DNA from: Pisolithus tinctorius
Lineage: Eukaryota > Basidiomycota > Agaricomycetes > Boletales > Pisolithaceae
Length of the DNA: 64,000 bases
Reading direction: 5' to 3'
Assembly: GCA_024663395.1 (NCBI GenBank)
Contig: JANFAH010000096.1
Span: 1-64,000 of the forward strand
Of this stretch, positions 1 to 11,279 are shown piece after piece. Positions within the stretch are counted from its first letter, which is position 1; each line of letters opens with the position of its first letter. The notes beneath the pieces were generated by a model. That model saw only the letters and a list, made by a program, of their open reading frames with translations, had not been told where the DNA came from and ran no database searches. A program made the translations under genes and the position numbers.

Positions 1-903
1 TTGAACAATGGTCATAGTACTTCTCGTTCAGCGGCCACTCCCGCGTCCCCACTGCGGACACAGGCAGCTTCGGCTCCGCGCAAGCAGAAGGAGCCGGAGG
101 TTGATCTGTTAGGTGGATTTGACGAGGAGCCTACTGGGGTTTCTGACCTCCGCGCCGCTTCCACTAATACCAACAAGGCATTACCTTCACTGACTGCTAG
201 CATCGACGGTGAGGCTACCTTATCTATGCCGTCAATTAAGCTGATGCTCTTCTTAGATGACGATTTTGCAGATTTCCAGGTCGCACCCACATCTCCCACG
301 CATTCATCTACCTCTTCCAAACCTACCCTTCTGGAGATGCTCGGTTCGAGTCCCCCACAACCGACTGCTGCGCCTCCTGTTGCCACAGCCAAGTCCACTG
401 TCACGCCTTCTACGTTTACAAATACCTCTTTCAACGCATTTGCTGCTGCCACCACGACAGCTGCGAAAGCTGTAAACACTCCAGTAGTCGCACCTGCTCC
501 AAGCAACTTATGGGCAGCTTCACGGCCTCTTTCGCCAACGAGTCTTTCTCGCACTACTGTCCGGACATCGTCTGCCGGTAACAGAGCGTCAATGTCTCAC
601 ACAATTCCTTCGGCGCCTACTCCTTCGAAAGGGCTATCTGGTTTCGAAGACTTGTGGTCAATGTCTCTTGGTTCAACGTCTTCTGCGCCGGGTGGCAAAC
701 CATCGTCTAACGGGAAATCGATCAAGGACCTCGAGAAGGCGAAGGCTGAAGCTGGGATATGGGCGTCATCTCAGAAGCCTGTAACCGCACCGATAGGGAT
801 GGGAGGTAGTGCTTTGAGCAGTGGTTTTGGGAACTTGGGCCCTGTGAAACCCGGAGGTGCATCTTCGGCTGCGGGAGGTGATGGTGATGATTTGCTACTC
901 TAA
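1..903 (+). CDS. Epsin-like (ENTH family) protein, C-terminal part, 5' end outside window
   Basis: The visible ~300 codons are a low-complexity Ser/Thr/Pro/Ala tail with short endocytic or adaptor-binding motifs: an acidic DLLGGFDEE segment (residues ~35-43), a DDFADFQ motif of the kind bound by gamma-ear domains of AP-1/GGA adaptors, and GFEDLWSMSLG (~217-227). Such tails follow an ENTH domain in Ent3/epsinR-type proteins, which act in clathrin traffic between trans-Golgi and endosomes. The ENTH domain itself would lie left of the window, so the assignment rests on tail motifs only. A 48-nt stretch at 209-256 has a GTGAG donor, a CTGAT branch-like site and a TTAG acceptor. It is a multiple of three, so the frame stays open either way, but splicing it out gives a cleaner SIDDDDFADF junction. 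The stop is TAA at 901-903. An ArfGAP or other adaptor tail is possible. Confidence 0.55.
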   Translation: MNNGHSTSRSAATPASPLRTQAASAPRKQKEPEVDLLGGFDEEPTGVSDLRAASTNTNKALPSLTASIDGEATLSMPSIKLMLFLDDDFADFQVAPTSPTHSSTSSKPTLLEMLGSSPPQPTAAPPVATAKSTVTPSTFTNTSFNAFAAATTTAAKAVNTPVVAPAPSNLWAASRPLSPTSLSRTTVRTSSAGNRASMSHTIPSAPTPSKGLSGFEDLWSMSLGSTSSAPGGKPSSNGKSIKDLEKAKAEAGIWASSQKPVTAPIGMGGSALSSGFGNLGPVKPGGASSAAGGDGDDLLL

Positions 904-1558
904 GCGGACGACCCTGTAGAACCCCGTTCAGGATCTGCTGTTGCTTATGGTAAGGATGGTACGAGCTTATACACCTTTCTTTTTCTGCTTGCTCTGAAAT
1001 TGGTCGCTGGAGATTAGCATTTACTATCGCAGAATAATTTTGCGGATCTCGTCCTACACGTGTCGGTACCCGTTTTTCACTTGGTGGTGCTCTCAAATTG
1101 CTCCGCATGTAAGGCCGCGGTTGCAAGTATGCCACCTAAAACATTTGGCTCGTACTCGTACTTTAGGACCCTTGATCAGCTTGATCCCTGGAACACTGGT
1201 GCTCCGAGCTTTTATTCCCCCCGAAACTGATTTCATATAGTCATTGTGTTCCGCTACATAATAGGGCCCGTACATTAACTGTAGGGTCCATGACAAGTTA
1301 GATGCTTGCTTGCCTCGTGAAATAGTACTTGTAGTGGCGATCAGGACTCCAATTTAGTATAGAGACGGGTGGCTTCGTGTTATCAGCTTGGCTTCAAGAT
1401 CACATACGGAGGTAATTAAGCTTTAAGCTTGCCATCCCTGTGTTTTAGGCCCCTGCCACGACACTGACGGTAGCCATTGATACCTCTGGTGTTGCGCCTT
1501 CCGGCTCACACTACGATTGAAAAAAACTCCAGGAGATCACCTAGGGTGAACGCGATCG
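904..1558. other. Intergenic region, ~650 bp
   Basis: This lies between the epsin-like stop and the CDC43 start. It holds the 3' UTR of the former and the promoter of the latter. Short open frames are present on both strands but none has recognisable protein content. Confidence 0.6.
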
Positions 1559-3078
1559 ATGGTTGACGACGTCCTCCCTTCTCTGGTCCGGATGGGTCAT
1601 GCGACACATTGCAAGAGGTGTATGATAGGATTGCCAGCGTCCCAGGTTGATACGGATCCCTTCAAGTGCGCACGCTTTTTGCATCGACTCCTAACTCAAT
1701 GTAATCATTCGTGAATGCAATATAGAATGGCTCTAGTATTCTACTGCTTAGGTACATTGGATCTGACGGGACAGATTCCAGCCGATATTAAAGCCTCAGA
1801 GACGGAATCGTGGCGGGAGTGGATATGGGCGCAGCAAGCTCGTGAGTTTCCGTTTCCGTGTTTCAAACCAGACTTCAATCATAACCTCCTAAGCCAGACG
1901 GTCCATGTGGCACAGGCTTCCGTCCTGGGCCCTTCATGAGCGTCCATGCCGAACATGTTCGTTGTCCTTATGATAAGATTACAACATGGTCTGACGCAAA
2001 TCCTCGAAAGGACGACACGTATTGCAAGTCATCCGAAAATGCACCCCAGATGATCATGACATATACTGCTTTGCTGTCCCTCGCAATTCTTAGGGATGAT
2101 TTTTCCCGCCTAGATCGTTCTGGCTTGATCGCGTTTCTGAAGGCATGCCAGAACGAGGACGGAAGGTACGCTGATCTTGCTCATAGTCACTTCGACGTGA
2201 GTCATACCATTGCCCGTTCGCATAGTTTCTCCTCGGAGCCTTACGGGGGTGACGCTGACTTGAGGACGACGTATTGCGCTTTTGCCATCAGCAGCATGCT
2301 GAGCGACTGGTCGGGAGTGCACATTGATCGGGCTTTGGCCTTCGTCGCGTCATGCAGGGTAAATTACCTAGTACTGGCTGGCAGGGCACTGACGGGGACC
2401 TAAATGCAGACTTACGAAGGAGGGTATGGTCAAACCCCCCTTTCCGAGGCATCAGGAATGCATGCCTCCATTAGTTTCACTGCTTATTTTCACTGAGGTT
2501 GCCCACAGGTGGACCTACATATTGCGCGTTAGCGTCAATTTTCCTTGTGGGACAAGGCGAACAACTGTCAGAAAGTGACAAGCTCCGTACCGTGCGGTGG
2601 CTGGTCGTGAACCAGGAGCCTTCTGGTGGTTTCCGAGGACGAACGTGCAAAGGCGCGGATGCCTGTTACAGCTTTTGGTGCGGAGCCTCGATAGCTGTAG
2701 GTTTCTAACCATCTTTCAAGAGCGTCTGATTCAGAGTCGCTTGGCCTTTTTTCTCCCTAGATTCTGGGAGCTAAGGAGTTAGTTTCTGAACTTTCCATCG
2801 TGTCCTACATAGCATCATGTCAGTTCAAGTTCGGGGGCATTGCTAAAGTACCAGGTGACCATCCAGGTAGGGTATTATCCTAACTTCAGACTAGACTTTT
2901 TTTACTGATCCTCGTAGATCCATATCATACGTATTTGTCGCTGGCTGCATCAGCTCAGTATCCGGTTCCAGAAGTCGTTGGTGCGGACACCTGGCTTCTC
3001 CCGGCCCTGGACCCACTTCTTAACGCGACTCGGGACACGGCTGAGTGGGCCAAGAGACACATCAGGGTCGAGAATTAG
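1559..3078 (+). CDS. CDC43: Protein geranylgeranyltransferase type I, beta subunit
   Basis: Beta subunit of the heterodimeric prenyltransferase that adds geranylgeranyl to CaaX proteins such as Rho GTPases. The conserved order of the family is visible: MTYTALLSLAIL, ACQNEDGSF, DLRTTYCAFA, YEGGYGQTP, GGPTYCALAS, FRGRTCKGADACYSFW, CQFKFGGIAKVPGDHPDPYHTY. The Zn ligands fit the family: D and C in the DACYSFW block and the H in PYHTY. The gene is cut by about eight short introns, for example 1676-1725 with a CTAAC branch site. The start at 1559 opens MVDDVLPSLVRMGHATHC, matching the family N-terminus. The stop is TAG at 3076-3078. One intron (2456-2508) appears to begin with GA instead of GT; see findings. 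Whether 1978-2050 is intron or exon is not certain. Confidence 0.88.
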
Positions 3079-3354
3079 GTCTGCTTACGCAGGCCCAGTG
3101 AGAAGTATTTAAAATTTCACGAGAACACATAGGAAGATTGAGAACGGTTGCCTATACTTAGAAGGGAGTTCCAAGGACGAGTGTACTGCTGCCGGTGGCA
3201 CACGCTGTTAGGTTGCTCGAGAGACGTCCTCGTTACATCCTGCAAATTCTCAACAATCGGTTATCCAATACCCTCAAATGATGGGGGCGATATGATACGT
3301 CACTATGTACCTCTCTTCTACAACGGATTGGAATAGACGCCAGGGATGTCGCTC

Positions 3355-4516
3355 TCAGAACGGATATGCCCATATGGACTTCGGTATCGTGCTGACGGCG
3401 GTTGAAGGTCGATTGTGCCAATTGTGAATCATCTGTGATATGTCGTTGACTTCCTATATCATGAATTGTTTATAGAAAAGCAGGCGCAGACGAAAAGTAT
3501 GACTTACCTTCGTGGCTACCAATGCAGGAGGTCCGGTGTTGGTGGCGCGGAGAATTGTTTCCGTTCTTTTTGCGAAAAGACTGGTGAAAGCAGTCACCAG
3601 TTGCGAGCTTTTTGGGCCCTGCCAAAGGCTCTCCTTCCCTCGAGAAACCATCTCCCATAGGATATGGATATGCTCCAAAGAGCACATGTTGTGAAGGACC
3701 TTTCCGAAGCACTCGTGTACTCGGGCTTTGGAGAGCAGGTCAACTGCATAAAGTTCGGCCACGAAGCACGATATACGGAAGGTGTAGTCGTCTTCATCGG
3801 CCTTCATGGGATCGATCTGATAAGAATCGTACGACCAATGAGGGGTGTATCGAGAGACGGAGAGTCACAAGGATACTTACGTTCGACCACGCGTACTCGA
3901 AGGATTCGATCGCTCCCTTCTTAAGGTAGAAGCAGAAGCAGGAGGAATACCATGTACCACACGAGTCGTTGAGAGCGTCATATACAGCACGTGCGAACGG
4001 GCCATATGTGTCGGGCGTTGCGCATTGCCAGGAGAACCTATGTGCGAGGGAACAAACATCGACAAAGCCCCATTTCCTAGCTTCGACCATGCGCGTGGCA
4101 TGCAGTTTCTGCTCTGCGTATACTCCTGTCGTCGTCCCTTGCCAGAAAGAACTGAGCCAGCTGGGCTTGTCTTGCAAGACCAATGCCGGTGGTGGATGTA
4201 CTGGGGTGGAATAAAGGGTCGTCTGGGAAGGAACGAATGGTGTCGCAAAGGGATTGAAGGTCGGTTGAGAGGTAGAAAATATGACCTGAGTATCGGTGGT
4301 GGTGGGGTCATTGGTTTGTTGGTTTGGAGGTGATAGGATGAGCTTATACACCTCTACCCGTAGACGGTCCTCATCATTTACCAAGGTTGCATTACTGCTA
4401 ACTGGCGAGTCTGTAGAGGTAGAATGCCGTTCCGCTCTGCCACGGTCGTTCGACGACTCGCGTACGCACGAGTATTCCCCCTCGGAGGCGGAGAATGCAG
4501 GTGTCTCTGGCGTCAT
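3355..4516 (-). CDS. M1: MIF4G-like domain protein, hypothetical
   Basis: Three exons are inferred on the minus strand: 4516 to ~3877, ~3807 to ~3510, and a short last exon ending at TGA 3355-3357. Donor and acceptor are GTAAGT...CAG and GTAAGT...TATAG. The first ~110 residues are Ser/Thr/Pro-rich. The rest follows the helical pattern of MIF4G domains: VCSLAHRF...FARAVYDAL, then a Cys-rich segment, then FVAELYAVDLLSKARVHECF, close to the FIGELF-L-ML-E-I-HEC pattern of eIF4G. MIF4G domains bind eIF4A or other RNA helicases, but no such partner can be named here. It is divergent to A1, and a remnant of the same gene (M2) lies divergent to A2, so the M-A pair was duplicated as a unit. The first ATG (MTPETPAF) is at 4514-4516. 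The family call is tentative; that it is a real spliced gene is more secure. Confidence 0.5.
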
Positions 4517-7019
4517 GGGATACAAGGGGGAGTGGAGGGGATATAAATTAACTCAGAATTGCTGTCGAACGACGTGCGTGCATCTTGCTTTTGAAGGGTG
4601 GACTCTGGTCTTTGCGCGATGGTCTATACGTAGATCGAAAGGACATGTGCGATGCTGGAGCCCCCAAGTAACAATAACGCTTTGGGAGACCAGACCGACG
4701 CCGTTGCGTCGTGAGGCAACGCTATGGTCTGCGTCCATTGTCAATACTGCGGGAGAGTATAGCACGAAAACCCATGCATGGACTGGCCTCGCATGCTTGC
4801 ATACCTGAAACACCCAGCTAAGATCCAGAACTCAAAAGAATGCCAACAGCTCAGTTGCTGCTTACGTAAGTATCAACAACGGGACCTGTTTTAGTCCCGC
4901 TCTCGTTCCACGGCTCCACCCACCCATCACCAAAATTGCAACACAACGAGATACCAATATATACAGGGATATCCAATGTAGACAGTGACGACACTGTAGA
5001 AAAAGGGTGGGTATATAGTAAAATCTACGAAAACGCTTTTTTACAGTGGAATGCATGTCGACGCTGCCATCAAATAGATTGTCAAACATTTGGAATTGTT
5101 ATCGATATTCACAAGTGCCTACCAGCTTCACACCAACTACCACAAATGACAACCAAATATAAAATAATTATTGCGATGCAAATCAAAATCATACAACATC
5201 ACACTGAAACTACCTAGTACCACTACCCATTGTTGGCTCCCTCTCAACTCCAAGTAAGCCAGACTTACCAGTATACAACATTGCATCTCAAAACAAAAGT
5301 GAGGAATGAATAAGGAAGTGGGAAGGCAAAAAACATACCAGCTTATAACCTCCAGCATTGCCATTACCTCAGCTTCTTGAAATGCCGCACTAGCAAATTA
5401 AATAGATAGCATATATGCATGGGAAAATGAGAACACACCGGTAATTCCATGTGCAAGTGTTGACAGCACAATGATATCAGAAATGGCTGCCAACGTTCAA
5501 TGGGAAGAGGTGTATATGAAGGATGCAGGTGCAGCTGATGGACAACAGTGATGGTGGCAGTTTGGGATCAAGAGGCAGAGAGACGGAGTCACAGTTATCA
5601 TGAATTTGTGGGTGTGCCGGAGTTTACATTTTTGATTAGTCAGCAACTATGGTACTCCACATGCAAGTCTCTGACGACAAAATGGTGAATATATCTGCAC
5701 CCACAGCTGAAACCATGATGTAAAATGCACCATTAGAAAGCCCTTATTTAGTAGTACCACATCTCTGAAATTTGAGAGCCCCAGCCATGACACAGACGAG
5801 ATACAGCATGAGATGTCATTAGGTACCAGCATAGGGACGAAGAGGAATTGCTGAATGACGATAAGACCTCAAAATGACATGACACCAAAGGAGGAGGAGA
5901 GGGTAGAGAGGGACATGAAGAATGCAGCACCAAAAGAATGAAGCAAATGCATTTACCCCGTTCCTGAGATATTTGCAAAGTTGTCTCACAGTCCTCTGAG
6001 CATGAAAACAGTCATATCTTGACAATGGCTGCACGAAATTTCATGAAAAATGGGTCAACCGCATGGGCTCATTGAGCAGAGTCTATGACCAAAAAAGCGA
6101 GAGGTGCGACAACGAAATGAGCGAGATAAGCAAGAAGGTCCTTGAAAGTGTACCCTTGCACAAAATGTGGAATTTCTCCAGAACTGCTCTGCATGCCAAA
6201 AAATTCTAGGCTTCACTGGAGAGCTCTCATCATGTAATACAATGGTGCGGAAAACTGAGGTACACAACATGGAAACAGGCGGGGTAGAAGCACAGGACCT
6301 CAAAGGTGCTCCTTTGTGCAAAATATGGAATTCACCCTGGAGGAGTGATGCATATATATGTACATGGATGTGCAGTAGACATACGATATAATGACCAGCG
6401 AATGCTGGATGTGGGTGTAGATCGATAAATGCTATGTCGTTGCCTCAGAGATTGACAAGACATGCAGCGGTGCACGGTATCACGCGACCAGCTCTTGGCG
6501 CGTCAATTGCACAGCCACTGGGAAATATATTCCCTATCGGGCAATAGCAGTATTTGACAGTTTTGGTGATGCCTAACGACCTTTTATGGCCCTGTAAACT
6601 GTAGTAATGAGAAAGTACTTCTTCCAATGCGACCAAATGCTGATTTATTATTATTAAAGGGACGGTAACACAGGCCTCCATCATGTGCCTGGCGCCCCGT
6701 TTTCGAGGTCATCCTTAGATGACCGATGACTGATGACTGGTCCTTCAATCCACGCCCTGACAAATTGCCGAACAAGTGACACCACTGTATACTAACTTCT
6801 GTTTGCAGTTTTCCTGGGTCTTTAACTTGAGATCAGTCAGCCAGGTGTCTTGGAATGCGTGGACGTGACGGCGACCTTTCATGGGACCGGTCGGTTCTCG
6901 AAGGGAAGCCTGTGCAGTACGTGACAAATGCCCAGCTTCAGGGCGAGTAGATTGATTGATCCGTGTAAAAATCTCAATTGGATACTAATTGGGACAAGCG
7001 CGTTTATCGATGGCATTGC
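4517..7019. other. Divergent intergenic region M1/A1 with an inserted element
   Basis: About 2.5 kb without a supportable gene. 4517-4924 and 6572-7019 are homologous to the M2-A2 spacer at ~18870-19770 and are the ancestral divergent promoter. The middle (4925-6571) is absent from the other copy and is listed separately. Confidence 0.7.
4925..6571. mobile_element. Non-autonomous element with terminal inverted repeats
   Basis: The sequence flanking this 1.65 kb block aligns continuously with 19164-19400 in the duplicated copy, where the block is missing. Its left end begins CATCACCAAAATTG and the reverse complement of its right end begins CATCACCAAAACTG (13 of 14 identical), i.e. terminal inverted repeats. 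No transposase-like open frame is present and base composition is AT-richer than the flanks. A clear target-site duplication is not visible, so the superfamily is unassigned. The alternative, deletion from copy 2, is less likely given the inverted ends. Confidence 0.6.
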
Positions 7020-7027
7020 TATAAGAG
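7020..7027 (+). promoter_or_regulatory. TATA-like box of A1
   Basis: TATAAGAG lies 123 nt before the chosen ATG. The same motif lies 120 nt before the ATG of A2 (19771), within a conserved upstream stretch. Confidence 0.5.
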
Positions 7028-7142
7028 TTCGTGTCGTGCAGGAAAATATTCTGGTTAGACTCCTAATCACCCTTGTCGGTCAAGGTGCGCTAGTTGACTT
7101 TTGAAGTTTTTCCAAGTTAACCTTTCCGCGTACTCAGGCAGT

Positions 7143-9281
7143 ATGCTCCTCCCTTTCGCATCACCGCGGCCTGAAGAGAGGCGCACTACTTGCCGCGACC
7201 TCAGCCTCGAGTGGCAAACCCATAAAGATAATCAGAGGTATTTGAATCCTGAAACCGGGATATGCACCAGGCTCCGAGTTCAGGCTATGCACCCCGTTCC
7301 AAACACGAATCAGGTCAAAATTTCCGATAGCGTTCGGCGGGTACCCAAACTCACCGTCTCTCTGTTCCGTGGCCCACCTTCTACCATTGCACAAATCCTT
7401 CTCTGGCCTCTGAAATTCATCCTGTGTTCCATCTATCTACTCTTTTGGCCACTCGATGGTCTGCCAGGCGGTGGGAGTTACACGGATGCGTACCCTGAAT
7501 ACCTCATGAGCTACTGGGGACAAATGTGGGCTGCCCGCTCGCGTAGGGAATATTCTATCTTCGACAGGATGGTCGAAAAGAGTCCGATGCCCACCCCTGC
7601 CAATTTTTCCGCCACTGTGAAAAGTATCACCCACGCTCTCCGCCCTCGTCGACTCGCCATATACGGCGAGAATGGATGGTACCTTTGCGAAAATCCGGAT
7701 ATTATTATCAACTACCGCTTCGTCGCCATCTCATATCGACAGAGTGATGTCTTTCAGCGAGGCTCTGATGATGAAGGAAAGAAGAGGGAAGAGGAGCAGA
7801 AGAGGCAGTTCATCGAGTCGGTCCGTTCCACGACGTTGCAGTGTGGATTGCAGGCGTATTGGCTGGATCTCGAGTGCTTGGGCGAGACCACAGAAGACAA
7901 GAACGTTGACCTCTATCGGATGTCAGATATTTATCGCGGAGCGGTCTTCACTCTTATTACCCTTCGCAAGTCGGACGATCAGCACAGCATTGAGAGTTGG
8001 AGGAGCTGGGGTGGTCGTGTGTGGACCTTCCCAGAAGCGTTGCTGAGCGGGGAACTTCGTTACCGGATTGGGTTGGATGGACCTGTTACACCCATCACTC
8101 TTCACGAGCTCGCTAACAAGGCCTACGAGTACTACAGCGAGGAGACTGCGATCATCAATGCTTATGGCGGAAAGGATCGTCTCGACCGATTGGAACATCT
8201 TACTCGCCTTAAAGCTGCTATTTGGCGTCGGGGCAGCGCCGCTCTACCCAAAGCTCAGGACCCGGAAAAGCAGCCCCCTCAAAACGGGCCGCAGCTCCAG
8301 CACACGGGATCACCGAACCTTTCTTATCCTGCCGAGAGAGTTTACGCTTTGATGGGCTTCTTCGAGCACCGCATCATGCCAAGTATCCTTGAAACGGAGC
8401 TACAGGCCCTAGCTCGGCTTTCGATGGCCAATGATAGCGACCGTATGGCAGAGCGGATGGTTTCGATGCTTCCGCAGAACATCCAACCTCAAGCTTGTTG
8501 GTACGCCGACGACGATCAGTATGGGTCGGAACTTTGGGACATCGAACCGGAGGTTAATGTTGCCGGAGTAACCGAGAGTGGTGCTTTGGTTCTCGATGGT
8601 TGTCGAGCAACATGCATCCGCTGGGAGGACTTTCCAGAGATTTCGTTCCAGACGACGGAGTCAATCAGGCGAACTATTGCCGGCAGAATACCGGTCACTC
8701 TTCCAGGCTGGGTGCTTTATGCAGCAACGTGGATGCCGATCCCTGCAACTGTATCAGTTGGTACCGTCTTCTTCGCATGTGCAGCGTTCATGCTGGTCTC
8801 TGGTCCTTTCCTGACCGCGTACTCCATTTCTGGTCGCATTCTCGCCACACAACCCTGGCTTATCGGGGTCAAAGGCGTAATGTCACCCGAAGAGGCCGCC
8901 AACCGTGTTTATGGCGCAACGTTGTCTAAGCGCCAGCGCCTATTCTTTACCCCCAGCGGTTCGCTGCTTGCTAAACCAGCAGAAGATGACGTCCGAGAAG
9001 GGCTTGAAAGTCAATACAACGAGGCGTTAGTGCAGACAAGGGACGACATTTACACACTGATCGACACGTTCTCGGGGACACTCTATTATTTCACTGCGAA
9101 ACGTCCCCCCACAGTATGCCTGTTCACTGGACGCGAGGGCGGACTGGGTCGGTTTGTGCTCTGCTCGGAGAATTGCGTTGCCAACGAGCTTCACAAAGAG
9201 ACGGTACTGCGCATGCCTTCCTACGTCCACCGAGCCATGATTCCCTGCGACTGGGTTGCTATTGGCAACGCGAGAAAATGA
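7143..9281 (+). CDS. A1: divergent HET-domain membrane protein, subfamily A
   Basis: Single-exon gene of 712 codons. ATG 7143 is chosen because A2 shares it and homology begins there; an in-frame upstream ATG-less extension to 7101 is not supported. Domains in order: an N-terminal region; a hydrophobic segment at ~77-102 ending in FWPLDGLPGGG; a HET-like core with YRFVAISYRQSD (~187-200), YWLDLECLG (~239), DIYRGAVFTL (~261) and RVWTFPEALLS (~292); a variable Pro/Gln linker (~370-390); paired membrane segments at ~517-565; and a conserved C-terminal domain with YTLIDTFSGTLYYF (~637), GREGGLGRFVLCSENC (~664) and LHKETVLRMPS. The HET family is linked to fungal allorecognition and cell death. The usual LSYxWG and CINQ signatures are replaced by ISYRQ and CLGE, so this is a divergent branch and its role is unknown. 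All frames are intact. Confidence 0.75.
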   Translation: MLLPFASPRPEERRTTCRDLSLEWQTHKDNQRYLNPETGICTRLRVQAMHPVPNTNQVKISDSVRRVPKLTVSLFRGPPSTIAQILLWPLKFILCSIYLLFWPLDGLPGGGSYTDAYPEYLMSYWGQMWAARSRREYSIFDRMVEKSPMPTPANFSATVKSITHALRPRRLAIYGENGWYLCENPDIIINYRFVAISYRQSDVFQRGSDDEGKKREEEQKRQFIESVRSTTLQCGLQAYWLDLECLGETTEDKNVDLYRMSDIYRGAVFTLITLRKSDDQHSIESWRSWGGRVWTFPEALLSGELRYRIGLDGPVTPITLHELANKAYEYYSEETAIINAYGGKDRLDRLEHLTRLKAAIWRRGSAALPKAQDPEKQPPQNGPQLQHTGSPNLSYPAERVYALMGFFEHRIMPSILETELQALARLSMANDSDRMAERMVSMLPQNIQPQACWYADDDQYGSELWDIEPEVNVAGVTESGALVLDGCRATCIRWEDFPEISFQTTESIRRTIAGRIPVTLPGWVLYAATWMPIPATVSVGTVFFACAAFMLVSGPFLTAYSISGRILATQPWLIGVKGVMSPEEAANRVYGATLSKRQRLFFTPSGSLLAKPAEDDVREGLESQYNEALVQTRDDIYTLIDTFSGTLYYFTAKRPPTVCLFTGREGGLGRFVLCSENCVANELHKETVLRMPSYVHRAMIPCDWVAIGNARK

Positions 9282-10363
9282 AGGACTCAAACTGTTTCAT
9301 TCGCTTGTTTTGTTTGGATATCGTTGTCTTGTAGGACATGCATACCTTGTGACAGTCTACACTCCTTACTACTACCGATAACTTATTGAAGCTTGATACC
9401 CGTAGTCTGGTATGCAGATATATACTTCAGTCTCGTACTGCGAGCGGGGGGAAAAGAGAGATAGTACATGCACAGTACATTCGAACACTGAACAGGGGCA
9501 AGACATCGGTGTACCAAGATAGTAAGCGTATGCTTACGACACCAAGCATGGTCGGGCTGTACTTCCCAGTGGATGTCTATTCGTTTTGGAGGTTGGATAG
9601 GATTGTGAGGGAGGATAGATTTTTTGAGATTCGGAAGGTACTTACATATATTGTGCAGGGTTCTATCAATGATTCGATGGGTCCTCGCCACCCTACGCCC
9701 TGCTAACGGAATGAATTACAATTCGGCGCCCACGTACCGAAACGAGTGGTAAGTCGTTCCCGAAAGGAGCACTAATAGTGCCGAGGAGACAAATGATCCG
9801 TATCACGATGGCAAAAAGAATTGTTTTCCAACATGTTGAGGCCCGATAGCGGAATTCTTGACAACTCTCTCACTAGTCCGACTCGGAATGTGACGAACAA
9901 GGACTGCAGATGTGAATTGCCATAAGGCAAGAGAACTCAGGATCTTGGCTCTCTTCAACATCACACTCACTGTTACTTATGTATACCATGGACAGCCGCC
10001 CTAACCTTATTGTCCCTGCATGCTTTAAGGTCACAAATTAGGATGGCCTTGTGGTCGCAAGTTCCATTCATTCATGCCATTTTCAGAGTACGGCCAAAGC
10101 CAGTTGCGTTACTTCCTATCACGACAGAAGAATTTACGTTCGCAAAGGGTCGAAGTATTCGGCCCCAGTGGGACCACAAGGGTCGAAGATGAGTCAGACA
10201 CAAGCGCTGGACAAGTAAATGGAATGGAAGCTGGAGGATGCGCGTGATGACCTTAAATGAAATAAGGTTGGCAAGCTGATCATTTATCCTCATCGGTTCT
10301 ACAGGTCCTTATCTTTAGCACACACACAGATTCCCACTTCGTGAAATTATTCGATCTTAGTGT
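9282..10363. other. A1-B1 spacer, ~1.1 kb
   Basis: No gene is supported. Parts of it (about 9590-9770 and 9990-10300) are homologous to the A2-B4 spacer (about 22590-22780 and 23370-23810), showing that the spacer was duplicated with the genes. Confidence 0.6.
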
Positions 10364-11145
10364 CGCTCCTCGTATTTTCCAAGGCTGACATCCATCTGAC
10401 TTGTAATGCAGGTTGACCTATACAACGAGTCTCTTGCAGTTCGGTACTCGAAGCATATCCGGTGTTTTCGAACATGGGCGCATAAATAAAATGAGCGGCT
10501 ATACCGATGGCGTGTGCGTAGCCGTAATATGCAGAACGTTCCGTCTCATGGAAAACGTTCACTCTCCACAGGAACTCATAGAAAGTTCGTATGGTTATGG
10601 GCAACGAGAAGTTTTATGCAAACTAAAAAAGCATTCCTGCCGGTCCATCGCTTTCAAACTAGGGTTTTTCTTACCACGCGCTGTACTATCGGCTGATTGC
10701 AACTGCAGTTTTGCAATTCTCCAGACATCGAAGCTTGCGCTTTTTGAATGATAAGTGCATGCTGCGATAAACAATTTCCCACTGCCCTGCTGCAAGCGTG
10801 GTTCAGGTCATTCGCAAGAGGACCCGTCGCAACTGATGGTGTTTGCTAAATATGTTTTAGTATGTGGATGGCTCAAGGGTAGCGCAAGCCTGGCCAGGCG
10901 TCTTTTTGTCACGGCGATTACGTTCCACGCGTGAAGGTGAGATGAGCGTCAAATGTTTGGTCTCTTGCATCCGCACTTTTCGGTTTAGGTTCTCTGAAAT
11001 TCTGGCCTTCTCAGGTGTTCATTCGAGATCGAGTATGGAAATCACGACCCACCTGTCATTCTACAGACGCGCACCCTAATACCTGCGTGATCAGCTGGCC
11101 AGCGGCAACGTGTCTCATGTTAGGCGAGTAGCGGCAAACGCATAG

Positions 11146-11153
11146 ATATAAGA
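11146..11153 (+). promoter_or_regulatory. TATA-like box of B1
   Basis: ATATAAGA lies ~130 nt upstream of the B1 ATG, followed by a conserved CTGTGAAACTGT stretch. The same arrangement precedes B2 (14626) and B4 (24628) but has lost its TATA core in front of B3. Confidence 0.5.
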
Positions 11154-11279
11154 TGCTGTGAAACTGTGCAAATCGTCCAGATCGTTTTCCCCCCTTCCAC
11201 CGGCCTCTGTCAGTTTCGGTGCGCTTGTAGATGCGCCTGATATCAATTCTTAAACTAATACTGTCACACCCAGGACAAC

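Noticed and set aside
12..554. 180-codon minus-strand open frame opposite the epsin-like gene
   Set aside because: Shadow of a low-complexity Ser/Pro coding region; no recognisable protein content.
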